Part shown: piece by piece, positions 7,472 to 14,130 of the stretch
How positions within the stretch are numbered: position 1 is the stretch's first letter
Layout: the number at the start of each line of letters is the position of its first letter
DNA from: JBBRUG01 sp038247995
GTDB lineage: Bacteria; Chloroflexota; Chloroflexia; Chloroflexales; Chloroflexaceae
Direction: 5' to 3'
Length of the DNA: 20,602 nucleotides
Assembly (NCBI GenBank): GCA_038247995.1
Contig: JBBRUG010000068.1
Span: 1-20,602 of the forward strand
Program-made: the position numbers and the translations under genes
The notes under the pieces: generated by a model
Databases searched by the model: none
What the model was told of the DNA's origin: nothing
What the model saw: only the letters and a program-made list of their open reading frames with translations

Positions 7472-7553
7472 GCAGCACGATTGAGCCTAGACAGGGACGA
7501 CGCGAGCGGAGTGAGCCACCCAATTCAGTGCTTCAGTGGCTCAATCGTGCTGC
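7472..7553. repeat. Inverted repeat, 16-bp perfect arms around a 50-nt core
   Basis: GCAGCACGATTGAGCC at 7472-7487 recurs as its exact reverse complement at 7538-7553. It fills most of the 203-nt spacer between the acylase stop (7562) and the SDR start (7358). The core holds TCAGTG-type motifs and no ORF. Just outside is a 10-bp palindrome AGCTATAGCT (7458-7467). It could be a large transcript hairpin at the acylase 3' end or a small MITE-like repeat; no target-site duplication is evident. Confidence 0.7.
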
Positions 7554-7561
7554 TCAGTGCT

Positions 7562-10030
7562 CTAACTCGCCGGATTTAGCGTCAGCACCTCCGCAGTGTG
7601 CCGTTCGACAGCCGCTCGGCTCCAGAGCAGGGGTTGATAACCTCCCGCACGCCAGGCGGCTGCCTGATCGGCGTAGTGGCGGCTCGCGGGATGGCCGCTT
7701 TGTCCGTTTGGTAGAATCACTCGCGCCGCGTCCCAGTCGCTCAGGTCGAAGATTTGACGCCAGGATGAGGAGGTGTATACCGGGCCGGCGGCGGTATCAC
7801 GCGGGGTGCTGTGCATGGCCACCGTGTCCAGATCGCCGCCTGTTGGCCATGGTCCGCGGTTGAAGATCGGCGCCAGCGCGGCAACACTGCCCAGTGGGTG
7901 CCGCAAGGTCAAGCTATGGATGCGGCCATACGTCCAGCGCTGTGGATTATCGCCCAGGGCGCGGAGTTCGCTCACGGTGCGGCGCAGGCTTTCTTGCAAC
8001 ACATTCTCCCAGGTGCGCCCCCCCAGCCACGGATCGGCATGGGTACGCGGTACCGCAGCACAACGCGCTAGAATGTCCGGTATTGTGCGATCGAGGAAGT
8101 GGCTGAGCGGCAGGCCGCCAAAGGCGCCTAGCCCTACTTGCGCCTGACGCAGCGCTTCCAGTTCTTGGAAGACAACCCGCTCCAGATGGTAACGCAAGGC
8201 CGAATAGATCGTTCCGCCCACACACTCCGCTGTAAGTTCGCCGTTCCACGCGGCGAGGAGGTCACGAGTCTGGACTTCCAGTGGGTTGTCGGTGGGCACG
8301 CCCTCAATCAGGTTTGCAAGTGCTATGCCAGGAATGGAATGATAATCGTGCTGGATGCGGGCAAAGCTACGCGGATCGTGGCGCACGACAGTGTCGAGTA
8401 AATGGCTGATTCGCGCGGCTCGATAGGGGTTGAGCCAATCGCCGCAGATGTGGCTGTGGACGAGGTCGCCATTGGCCACGATCCGATTATTCGCCGTTAC
8501 GGCTTTGCCTGTGGCTGGATTGAGTTGGGCCGGTAGTTCAGCGTTGGGCACGAATCCAGCCCATTCGTAGGCGCCGTCCCAACCCTGTACCGGCAATTGT
8601 CCGTCGTGGTTGGGGCGAACGGGCAACCAGCCGCCCAGTGCATAACCGAAGTTGCCCTCGACATCGGCGTAGACGAAGTTTTGCGGCGGCACGTTCCAGT
8701 CGCCCAACGCCGCGCGGAATTCATCCCAATTGTCGGCGCGGTTCAGGCTCAGCACGGCCTGGGTCAGGTTCGGCGCTGGGTCGAGCGCCGTCCAGCGCAA
8801 CGCCAAGGCTTCATTGGGGGCTGCCGGCTTGCCGTTCAGGTGTTGTGCGCTGAAGAGACTTTCCGGTGGCCCACTGATCGCATCAATAATTGGGCCGTGG
8901 TGGGTGATCCGCACCTCAACGATTGTTGGTTCGGCCTGGCCTTTGACCTGAATTGCTTCGCGTACCAGTTCAGCCGCGCGCCACTCGCCCTGCCACTGGT
9001 AACGCAAGGGGTCTTCTGGATGAAAGCGCTCGATATACAGATCCTGGTTGTCGGTGCAGGCGTTCGTAACGCCCCAGGCGATCCGGCGGTTATGCCCGAT
9101 TACGACGCCGCATGTACCGGGTAGCGTCACCCCGGCGGAGTGGTAATCGCCGCCTTCCAGGTGCGCCTGGTACCACAAGCCGGGCATCCCCAGGCCAAGA
9201 TGCGGGTCGTTGGCAAGCAGCGGTTTGCCGGTGGTACTGCGCTCCGGCCCCACAACCCAGGCGTTCGATCCCTGCGGCGTCTCTGTTTCGCCGGTGAACG
9301 GCGTGGCAGCATTGGCCAGGTTCAGTGCCGCCGCGCCTATATCGGTAGTGTAGTAAGTTGCGGGCGGCACGGCGATCGGCCCATCTTCGGGGTAGCGCGG
9401 GGCGATCTCGGTTGCTCGTTCGGCGCCAAGAGTTGCTACGAGTTGGGCATTGAGCAGTTCGGTCATCCAGTTTGCCGACAGATTGAGCGCCATAATCTTC
9501 GGCCAGACGAGTAGGTCGCTCACTTCCCACAGCGCGGGTGTAAAGCCAAGAATGCTAAATTCCAGCGGCAGGCGAGCCTCGTTGGCGCTGATCCACGCAT
9601 TGATGCCGCGTGCATACGCGCTTAAAATTGTGTGCGAGTGCTCGTCGAGGAGGCTCTCCTCCTGGCGGGCGACCCGACTGAAGCCCAATGTGCGAATAAA
9701 CTGGTCGGAACTAAGTGCAACCGGGCCGAAGATCGCTGCGAGTTGCCCATGGCCGGTGCGGCGGTTCAATTCCAACTGCCAGAGCCGATCCTGGGCGTGT
9801 ACGTAGCCAAGCGCCGCGAATAGATCTTCATTTGCTGCCGCGTAAATATGCGGCACACCCCAGCGATCGCGGCGTACTTCAACCGCAGCTTTGAGCCCAG
9901 GTAAGGCGATCCTGCCGCTTGTGCGTGGTAATGGTCGCCGTAATGCGGCAACCAGCCCGACGCCGGCAACTGCGGCGGCGGCGCCAAGCGTTAAGCCAAG
10001 AGCCCGGCTGATCTTCGACAGATCGTACAT
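7562..10030 (-). CDS. Penicillin acylase-family Ntn hydrolase (membrane-anchored or exported)
   Basis: Amidase of the penicillin/AHL acylase family (COG2366) that cleaves acyl amide bonds after self-processing into alpha and beta chains. Length 822 aa. Residues 9-31 form a hydrophobic N-terminal segment followed by RR, consistent with a signal anchor, so it likely acts outside the membrane. The alpha chain includes RDRWGVPHIYAANEDL-like sequence and the family block GYVHAQDRLWQLELNRRTGHGQLA (75-98). The nucleophile is Ser255 in the processing site QGSNAWVVGPERSTTGKPLL, and DPHLGLGMPGLWY follows. An oxyanion-type Asn is in TANNRIVANG (514/515). There is no sign of truncation. An AGAGG ribosome site lies about 7 nt before the ATG. 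Natural substrate is unknown: penicillins, acyl-homoserine lactones and aculeacin-like lipopeptides are all used in this family. Confidence 0.92.
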   Translation of the reverse strand: MYDLSKISRALGLTLGAAAAVAGVGLVAALRRPLPRTSGRIALPGLKAAVEVRRDRWGVPHIYAAANEDLFAALGYVHAQDRLWQLELNRRTGHGQLAAIFGPVALSSDQFIRTLGFSRVARQEESLLDEHSHTILSAYARGINAWISANEARLPLEFSILGFTPALWEVSDLLVWPKIMALNLSANWMTELLNAQLVATLGAERATEIAPRYPEDGPIAVPPATYYTTDIGAAALNLANAATPFTGETETPQGSNAWVVGPERSTTGKPLLANDPHLGLGMPGLWYQAHLEGGDYHSAGVTLPGTCGVVIGHNRRIAWGVTNACTDNQDLYIERFHPEDPLRYQWQGEWRAAELVREAIQVKGQAEPTIVEVRITHHGPIIDAISGPPESLFSAQHLNGKPAAPNEALALRWTALDPAPNLTQAVLSLNRADNWDEFRAALGDWNVPPQNFVYADVEGNFGYALGGWLPVRPNHDGQLPVQGWDGAYEWAGFVPNAELPAQLNPATGKAVTANNRIVANGDLVHSHICGDWLNPYRAARISHLLDTVVRHDPRSFARIQHDYHSIPGIALANLIEGVPTDNPLEVQTRDLLAAWNGELTAECVGGTIYSALRYHLERVVFQELEALRQAQVGLGAFGGLPLSHFLDRTIPDILARCAAVPRTHADPWLGGRTWENVLQESLRRTVSELRALGDNPQRWTYGRIHSLTLRHPLGSVAALAPIFNRGPWPTGGDLDTVAMHSTPRDTAAGPVYTSSSWRQIFDLSDWDAARVILPNGQSGHPASRHYADQAAAWRAGGYQPLLWSRAAVERHTAEVLTLNPAS

Positions 10031-10076
10031 GCAGCGCCTCTTTCAATTGATTGATTGTCGGTTCCTCTGCGGCATA

Positions 10077-10105
10077 ATTGTGAATGCTTGCTCAGCGGAT
10101 GTCAA
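10077..10105 (-). promoter_or_regulatory. Probable promoter of the acylase gene
   Basis: Minus-strand TTGACA (10105-10100), 17-nt spacer, CACAAT (10082-10077). The predicted start near 10070 gives a leader of roughly 40 nt. It is back to back with a plus-strand TTGACA 16 nt away. Confidence 0.5.
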
Positions 10106-10121
10106 TCACGCAGCGCGTTAG

Positions 10122-10150
10122 TTGACACCGGATCGGGGATGGGGTACAGT
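10122..10150 (+). promoter_or_regulatory. Probable promoter of the prenyl synthetase-like operon
   Basis: TTGACA (10122-10127), 17-nt spacer, TACAGT (10145-10150) on the plus strand. Transcription would start near 10157 and give a long leader of about 170 nt to the ATG at 10327. Confidence 0.5.
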
Positions 10151-10158
10151 CGCTATAT

Positions 10159-10192
10159 CAGGAGTCAGGATTCAGGAGTCAGGATTCAGGAG
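10159..10192. repeat. 14-bp tandem repeat, 2.4 copies
   Basis: CAGGAGTCAGGATT repeats at 10159-10172 and 10173-10186, followed by a partial CAGGAG. It lies just after the predicted transcription start of the downstream operon, so it would be in the 5' leader. Confidence 0.85.
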
Positions 10193-10326
10193 CCGGTGCG
10201 CAGCGTCAGCATGCAATAAAGTTGACGTATTGATCCGTAGGGCACATGGGATGGAAATGTATGCGGCCATGTGCCGGCCAAATCCATGCGCCAACACTAT
10301 GATCACTCAGCACGTAGCAGGCATTT
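10193..10326 (+). other. Long leader with an 8-bp inverted repeat
   Basis: Remaining leader of the 10327 operon. GGCACATG (10241-10248) pairs with CATGTGCC (10268-10275) around a 19-nt loop. No conserved riboswitch was recognised, and no ORF with a ribosome site was seen. Function unknown. Confidence 0.35.
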
Positions 10327-11259
10327 ATGTTCGTTCGCGATCTTCCGGCTCATATGCATGCCGACCTCGATCAGGTTGAGCAGATCGTTCAGGAGCGTAC
10401 CCGGACGCGGGCCGCTGTAATTAGCATTGCCGGGGCGTATTTGCCGCAGCCGGGCGATCCGAAGCTGCGCGCCACCCTGGTGCTGCTTGCCGCCGACCTT
10501 GGTGCGTATCGCAGCGATCGGGTACTGCACGCTGCTGCGGCCGTGGAGTTGATCTATGCCGCGACTCGTACGCACAATGGGATGATCGATGAGGCGGCGC
10601 GGCGGCGCGGCGGCGATCGCGACGAACCCTGGAACCACGGGGTGGCGCTGATGGTCGGCGATTACCTCTTCGCGCTGGCCGCCGGTGAAATGGCGCTCAG
10701 CCCCGACCCGCGTGTGATCGGTTACTATTCCCAGGCTGTCTTGGCCGTCAGTGAGGCCGAATTGATGCCGGTGACGGCGTTGCGTCCACTTGCGCAAGCA
10801 CGTGAACAGTATGCGCTTCGTGTCGGGGGTACGGCTGCTCTCGTTGCTGCGGCCTGTCGGGCGGGCGCGGCGTGCGGCGGTTTGAGCGAGCCGCAAATCG
10901 ATGCGCTCGGCACGTATGGCTACGCGCTGGGTACGGCGCTTCAGGTGGCCGCTGAGATCCGCGATTTCGATGGTGGAAATGGCGTGGCGCCGCCGGCGAA
11001 CAGTTTGCGGCGCGGCGGCATTACGCTGCCCCTGATCTGCGCCGCCGACCAGGGCGACGGCGACCGGCTTGAGGCTGCGCTCGGCAGTGCCGACTTCGCT
11101 GAAATACGCTGGGCCGCCGATGAAGTTCGCCGCTACGGTCTGGCTCCCGCTCGCGCTGAACTCGCTGATCAGATTGCGCACGCGCGCGCCGTGCTGGCCG
11201 ATCTTCCCTCCGGCGCAGCGCGCACGCGCCTTGAGGATGTTGCAACTGCGTTTGGATAA
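10327..11259 (+). CDS. Polyprenyl synthetase-like protein lacking both aspartate motifs
   Basis: A 310-aa homologue of trans-isoprenyl diphosphate synthases. The fold markers remain: AAAVELIYAATRTH...MIDEAARRRG, ALMVGDYLFALAAG (107-120), SEAELMPV, TAALVAAACRAGA and SLRRGGITLPLICAA (226-240). The catalytic residues do not. The first aspartate motif DDxxD reads NGMID (84-88), the second DDxxD region reads AEIRDF (209-214), the GGKRxRP entry is reduced to DPKLRAT (44-50), and the usual RKTA lysine is missing in RVGGTA. It is therefore unlikely to ionise allylic diphosphates by the normal Mg2+ mechanism; a regulatory or non-catalytic partner subunit, or a new activity, is more likely. The start has only a weak GCAGG; Met10 is an alternative. 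The next gene begins 4 nt after the stop. Confidence 0.85.
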   Translation: MFVRDLPAHMHADLDQVEQIVQERTRTRAAVISIAGAYLPQPGDPKLRATLVLLAADLGAYRSDRVLHAAAAVELIYAATRTHNGMIDEAARRRGGDRDEPWNHGVALMVGDYLFALAAGEMALSPDPRVIGYYSQAVLAVSEAELMPVTALRPLAQAREQYALRVGGTAALVAAACRAGAACGGLSEPQIDALGTYGYALGTALQVAAEIRDFDGGNGVAPPANSLRRGGITLPLICAADQGDGDRLEAALGSADFAEIRWAADEVRRYGLAPARAELADQIAHARAVLADLPSGAARTRLEDVATAFG

Positions 11260-11263
11260 GGTT

Positions 11264-12184
11264 ATGCAGCCCCTTCACATCGTCTCGCCAATCTGGCCAT
11301 CGTACGAACTGAGCGCCGCCCTTGGGGCAACGGTATTACTGAAGATGGACGCGCTTCAGCCGGCAACGTCGTTCAAAATTCGCGGTATGGGCCGGCTCTG
11401 TCAGGAGCGCGCCGCCGCTGGAGCACGGCGGTTGGTCTGCGCATCGGGTGGGAATGCCGGACTGGCCACTGCTTATGCCGGGCGGCAACTGAACCTGCCG
11501 ACAACGATTGTTGTGCCGCAGCGTACCGGCCTCCATACCCGCACAATGATCCGTCGCGAGGGCGCTGAACTGATCGAACACGGCGACGCATGGGACGAAG
11601 CCCACGCCTTCGCGCAGACGCTCCTCGATGCGGAGTCGGCCTACATTCATCCCTTCGACGATCCGCTGGTCTGGGCCGGAAATGCGACAATTGTAGAAGA
11701 ATTGGCTGCGCAGGATGTGCGCCCCGGTGCGCTGGTCGTTTCGGTTGGCGGTGGCGGGTTGCTCTGCGGTGTTGTCGAGGGCTTGATCGCCCAGGGTTGG
11801 CACGATGTGCCGGTATTGGCCGTCGAAACCGAGGGTGCCGCCTCGTATGCTGCCGCACTTGCAGCCGGCGCTCCGGTGCGCCTGGAGACGATCCGCTCGA
11901 TCGCAGTCACCCTCAGTGCGCGTCAGGTCGCCTTGCGCGCTGTCGAGTTGGCCCAAAGCCATCCAATCATGTCCTGGCTCGTGAGCGACCGTGCTGCCGT
12001 CGATGCCTGCCTCCAATTCGCCGATGCGCAACGCATCCTGGTCGAGCCGGCCTGCGGCGCGGCTCTGGCTGCTATAGCTCAGCGCGCTACGCCGCTCGCC
12101 GGGCGCGCTCCGGTTGTGGTTGTGGTGTGTGGCGGGGCGGGAGTAAATCTGGAACTGCTCAACCATTGGGACGCGCAACTGTAA
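11264..12184 (+). CDS. PLP-dependent serine/threonine dehydratase, animal SDH type
   Basis: Deaminates L-serine to pyruvate (and/or threonine to 2-oxobutyrate) with PLP, in the cytoplasm. Length 306 aa. It starts QPLHIVSPIW, close to the PLHVKTPI start of mammalian serine dehydratase, which supports the ATG at 11264 over longer readings. The Schiff-base lysine is K38 in SFKIRG, the substrate loop is SGGNAG (61-66), the phosphate-binding glycine loop is VGGGGLLCG (161-169), and Cys289 in VVCGG faces the pyridine nitrogen where bacterial threonine deaminases usually have Ser. There is no C-terminal ACT regulatory domain. The block PFDDPLVWAGNATIVEEL is strikingly like the animal enzyme (from memory). 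It overlaps the next gene by 1 nt (TAATG), so both are translationally coupled. Confidence 0.9.
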   Translation: MQPLHIVSPIWPSYELSAALGATVLLKMDALQPATSFKIRGMGRLCQERAAAGARRLVCASGGNAGLATAYAGRQLNLPTTIVVPQRTGLHTRTMIRREGAELIEHGDAWDEAHAFAQTLLDAESAYIHPFDDPLVWAGNATIVEELAAQDVRPGALVVSVGGGGLLCGVVEGLIAQGWHDVPVLAVETEGAASYAAALAAGAPVRLETIRSIAVTLSARQVALRAVELAQSHPIMSWLVSDRAAVDACLQFADAQRILVEPACGAALAAIAQRATPLAGRAPVVVVVCGGAGVNLELLNHWDAQL

Positions 12185-13227
12185 TGCCTGATTACACCCA
12201 ACTCAATCATTACGTCCCGCCGGTAGCCGAGGGCATCAGTGATGCTTGGAAGCGCGCGATGGCCCGCCTCGGCGACTATACGGCGATCGTTGTGCGGGCC
12301 TTAAATGTGCGCCCAACAACTGTAGTGCTCGCCGCGCAGACTGAGGCGCATCTGTTGGTGCGCATTACTACGCAGCACGAACATCTGATCCTGCGCTTCG
12401 CGCCGGAGGACGATCTGGCTGCCTATACCTATTTTTGCCGCGCTCTGAGCGGCCAGGCGATCCCGTGTACGCAGATTATCCAGCGCGATCTGACGAAGGC
12501 GCTGGTGCCTTTTGCTTATACCCTGGAGCGCCACGTCCCCGGTGTCGCTGTCTCCACGCTCACGGCAGATCATCTCTTACGCGGGGCTGCGCGGCAGGCC
12601 GGTCGTGCCCTGCGCCGCGCGCATCGGATCACTGTGCCCGGTGTCGGCCGTCCGACGCCTGGTGGGCGCTGGCCCAGCGTACATTGGCCGACCGCGTTAC
12701 GTCAGCTTGGGCGTCAGCTTGCCCCACCGCCTACCGATAGCCTGGTGTTCAGCGTTGAAGCGCGAGCTGCTGTCGCACGGTTACTCAACGATCCGCGGCT
12801 GGCCTGTCCGCGCCCGGGGTTAATTCACGGGGCATTTGGCCCGCAGGCTGTGCGTTGCACGGCTGCCGATCATGTCCACCTGGAGGCGATTGTCGAGCCG
12901 GGAATGACCGTTGGCGGCGATGGACTGTATGATCTCGCCTGTGGATTACGCTCGGCCTTCCCACTGGTCTGGCGCGAGGGTCTCCTCGAAGGTTATTGCA
13001 CCGCTGGGCCCCTGAGCGCCGAGGAAACCGAACGCTTACCCCTGCTCAGGCTCCTGGCCGCTTACTGGGGCGCCTGTCGCGCCTATATGCGGGCTGAACC
13101 ACATGCGGCCGACCACGAAGAAGCGTTACGCTTGCTTGATGAACTCGCTCCGGGTTATGCCCTCCAGGCCGTTGAACCGGCCGACACCAAACCTGAATCG
13201 GCTGAGGTGCAAACGCCGGTGAGTTAG
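12184..13227 (+). CDS. APH-fold phosphotransferase homologue with lost catalytic residues
   Basis: A 347-aa protein with the aminoglycoside/choline phosphotransferase (APH) layout. Features: an N-lobe with HLILRFAPEDD around 67-77 where the ATP lysine is replaced by Arg71, a linker with LRRAHRITVPGVGR (143-156), and a C-lobe with LIHGAFGPQAV (213-223) and GGDGLYDLA (244-252). The Brenner box HxDxxxxN reads H215-G-A217-F-G-P-Q-A222, so both the catalytic Asp and the metal Asn are Ala. The DFG-like Asp is Glu238 (IVEPG). This is a predicted pseudokinase; binding of a nucleotide or small molecule may remain. The tail (PADTKPESAEVQ) looks disordered. It shares one base with the dehydratase stop; 6-phosphogluconolactonase follows after 64 nt. 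Confidence 0.8.
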   Translation: MPDYTQLNHYVPPVAEGISDAWKRAMARLGDYTAIVVRALNVRPTTVVLAAQTEAHLLVRITTQHEHLILRFAPEDDLAAYTYFCRALSGQAIPCTQIIQRDLTKALVPFAYTLERHVPGVAVSTLTADHLLRGAARQAGRALRRAHRITVPGVGRPTPGGRWPSVHWPTALRQLGRQLAPPPTDSLVFSVEARAAVARLLNDPRLACPRPGLIHGAFGPQAVRCTAADHVHLEAIVEPGMTVGGDGLYDLACGLRSAFPLVWREGLLEGYCTAGPLSAEETERLPLLRLLAAYWGACRAYMRAEPHAADHEEALRLLDELAPGYALQAVEPADTKPESAEVQTPVS

Positions 13228-13234
13228 TCGAATC

Positions 13235-13275
13235 TTGCGTATCGCATATCCGGGCCTCGGCTGTGGAATACGCAA
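13235..13275. repeat. 8-bp inverted repeat in the spacer before pgl
   Basis: TTGCGTAT (13235-13242) and ATACGCAA (13268-13275) flank a 25-nt loop between the APH-like gene and pgl. No T-tract follows, so it is not a standard terminator. It could separate expression of pgl from the upstream genes or be an operator. Confidence 0.45.
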
Positions 13276-13291
13276 CAACCAATAGGTACTT

Positions 13292-14029
13292 ATGCAACCT
13301 CCTGAAATACTCATCTACCCGACGCTCGATGATCTCCAGGTCGCTGCGGCGGAGCGGATCGTAACTCTGGCGAACGCCGCTGTAGCGGAACGTACGCGCT
13401 TCCTTACCGCGATCTCCGGTGGCTCAGCGCCGCCCGGTGTGTTTCGCCAACTGACCTCGGAACTATTTCGCGATCAGGTGTCGTGGTCGGCATGGAGCGT
13501 CGTCCTGGCCGACGAGCGTTATGTGCCTTTTATCAGCGACGATAGCAACTACCTCCTGGCCCGTACAAGCCTGCTCGATCACGTGCCGATCCCATCGGAT
13601 CAGGTGTACCCCATGGCGACATACTACCCCGATCCCGCTGTTGCTGCCGCGCTCTACGATCGGTTACTGGTCAACTTGTTGGCGCTCCATGCCGGCCAGA
13701 TCGATCTGGCGTTGCTTGGCATGGGCCCTGACGGCCACACAGCCTCGCTTTTCCCTGGCCACCCGGCGCTCACGGCTTCACCCGACGCCTTGGCGCTGGT
13801 TGTCGATCAGGCGCCCAAACCGCCGCCGTTGCGGATCACGCTCACGGCCAAAGCGCTCAATACCGCCCGCAATGTCATCTTCCTCGTGGCCGGGGCCGAT
13901 AAAGCGCCCCGCGTGCGCGCCGCCCTACGCGAAAACCCTGACCCGCAGCAACTCCCCGCCTGTCTGATCCAGCCCACTAACGGCTCAGTCACCTGGATGC
14001 TCGACGCCGCCGCAGCCAGCCACCTGTAA
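13292..14029 (+). CDS. pgl: 6-phosphogluconolactonase
   Basis: Hydrolyses 6-phosphogluconolactone to 6-phosphogluconate in the oxidative pentose phosphate pathway. The 245-aa protein has the SugP/DevB-type isomerase-like fold with the family motifs TAISGGSAP (39-47), VVLADERYVPFISDDSNY (70-87) and LLGMGPDGHTASLFPGHPAL (141-160), followed by PPPLRITLTAKALNTARNVIFLVAG. All conserved blocks are present. The ribosome site is weak (AGG in AATAGGTACTT, 13281-13291). No zwf (glucose-6-phosphate dehydrogenase) or gnd gene is in the window, although pgl is often next to them. It is last in the 10327 cluster and may be part of it or have its own promoter. Confidence 0.93.
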   Translation: MQPPEILIYPTLDDLQVAAAERIVTLANAAVAERTRFLTAISGGSAPPGVFRQLTSELFRDQVSWSAWSVVLADERYVPFISDDSNYLLARTSLLDHVPIPSDQVYPMATYYPDPAVAAALYDRLLVNLLALHAGQIDLALLGMGPDGHTASLFPGHPALTASPDALALVVDQAPKPPPLRITLTAKALNTARNVIFLVAGADKAPRVRAALRENPDPQQLPACLIQPTNGSVTWMLDAAAASHL

Positions 14030-14041
14030 TGGCGACCCGCG

Positions 14042-14079
14042 TGGGCGCCCGTGCCACGTAGGCGCCCGTACGGCGCCCA
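14042..14079. terminator. GC-rich inverted repeat between convergent pgl and HerA genes
   Basis: TGGGCGCC (14042-14049) pairs with GGCGCCCA (14072-14079); a third GGCGCCC lies inside the loop at 14061-14067. It starts 13 nt after the pgl stop in a convergent spacer. There is no T-tract, so it is a possible weak terminator only. Confidence 0.35.
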
Positions 14080-14130
14080 GCCCGCCGCTCAGGTCAGTGC
14101 CGTCAGTAGTTCAGGCCCTTGCTCAGTGTT

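Noticed and set aside
10303..11181. 292-codon minus-strand open frame
   Set aside because: Antisense to the polyprenyl synthetase-like gene, which has clear family blocks.
11590..12183. Upstream in-frame extension of the APH-like gene
   Set aside because: This stretch lies inside the dehydratase gene in another frame and gives Arg/Cys-rich nonsense; the ATG at 12184 with the TAATG overlap is the natural start.
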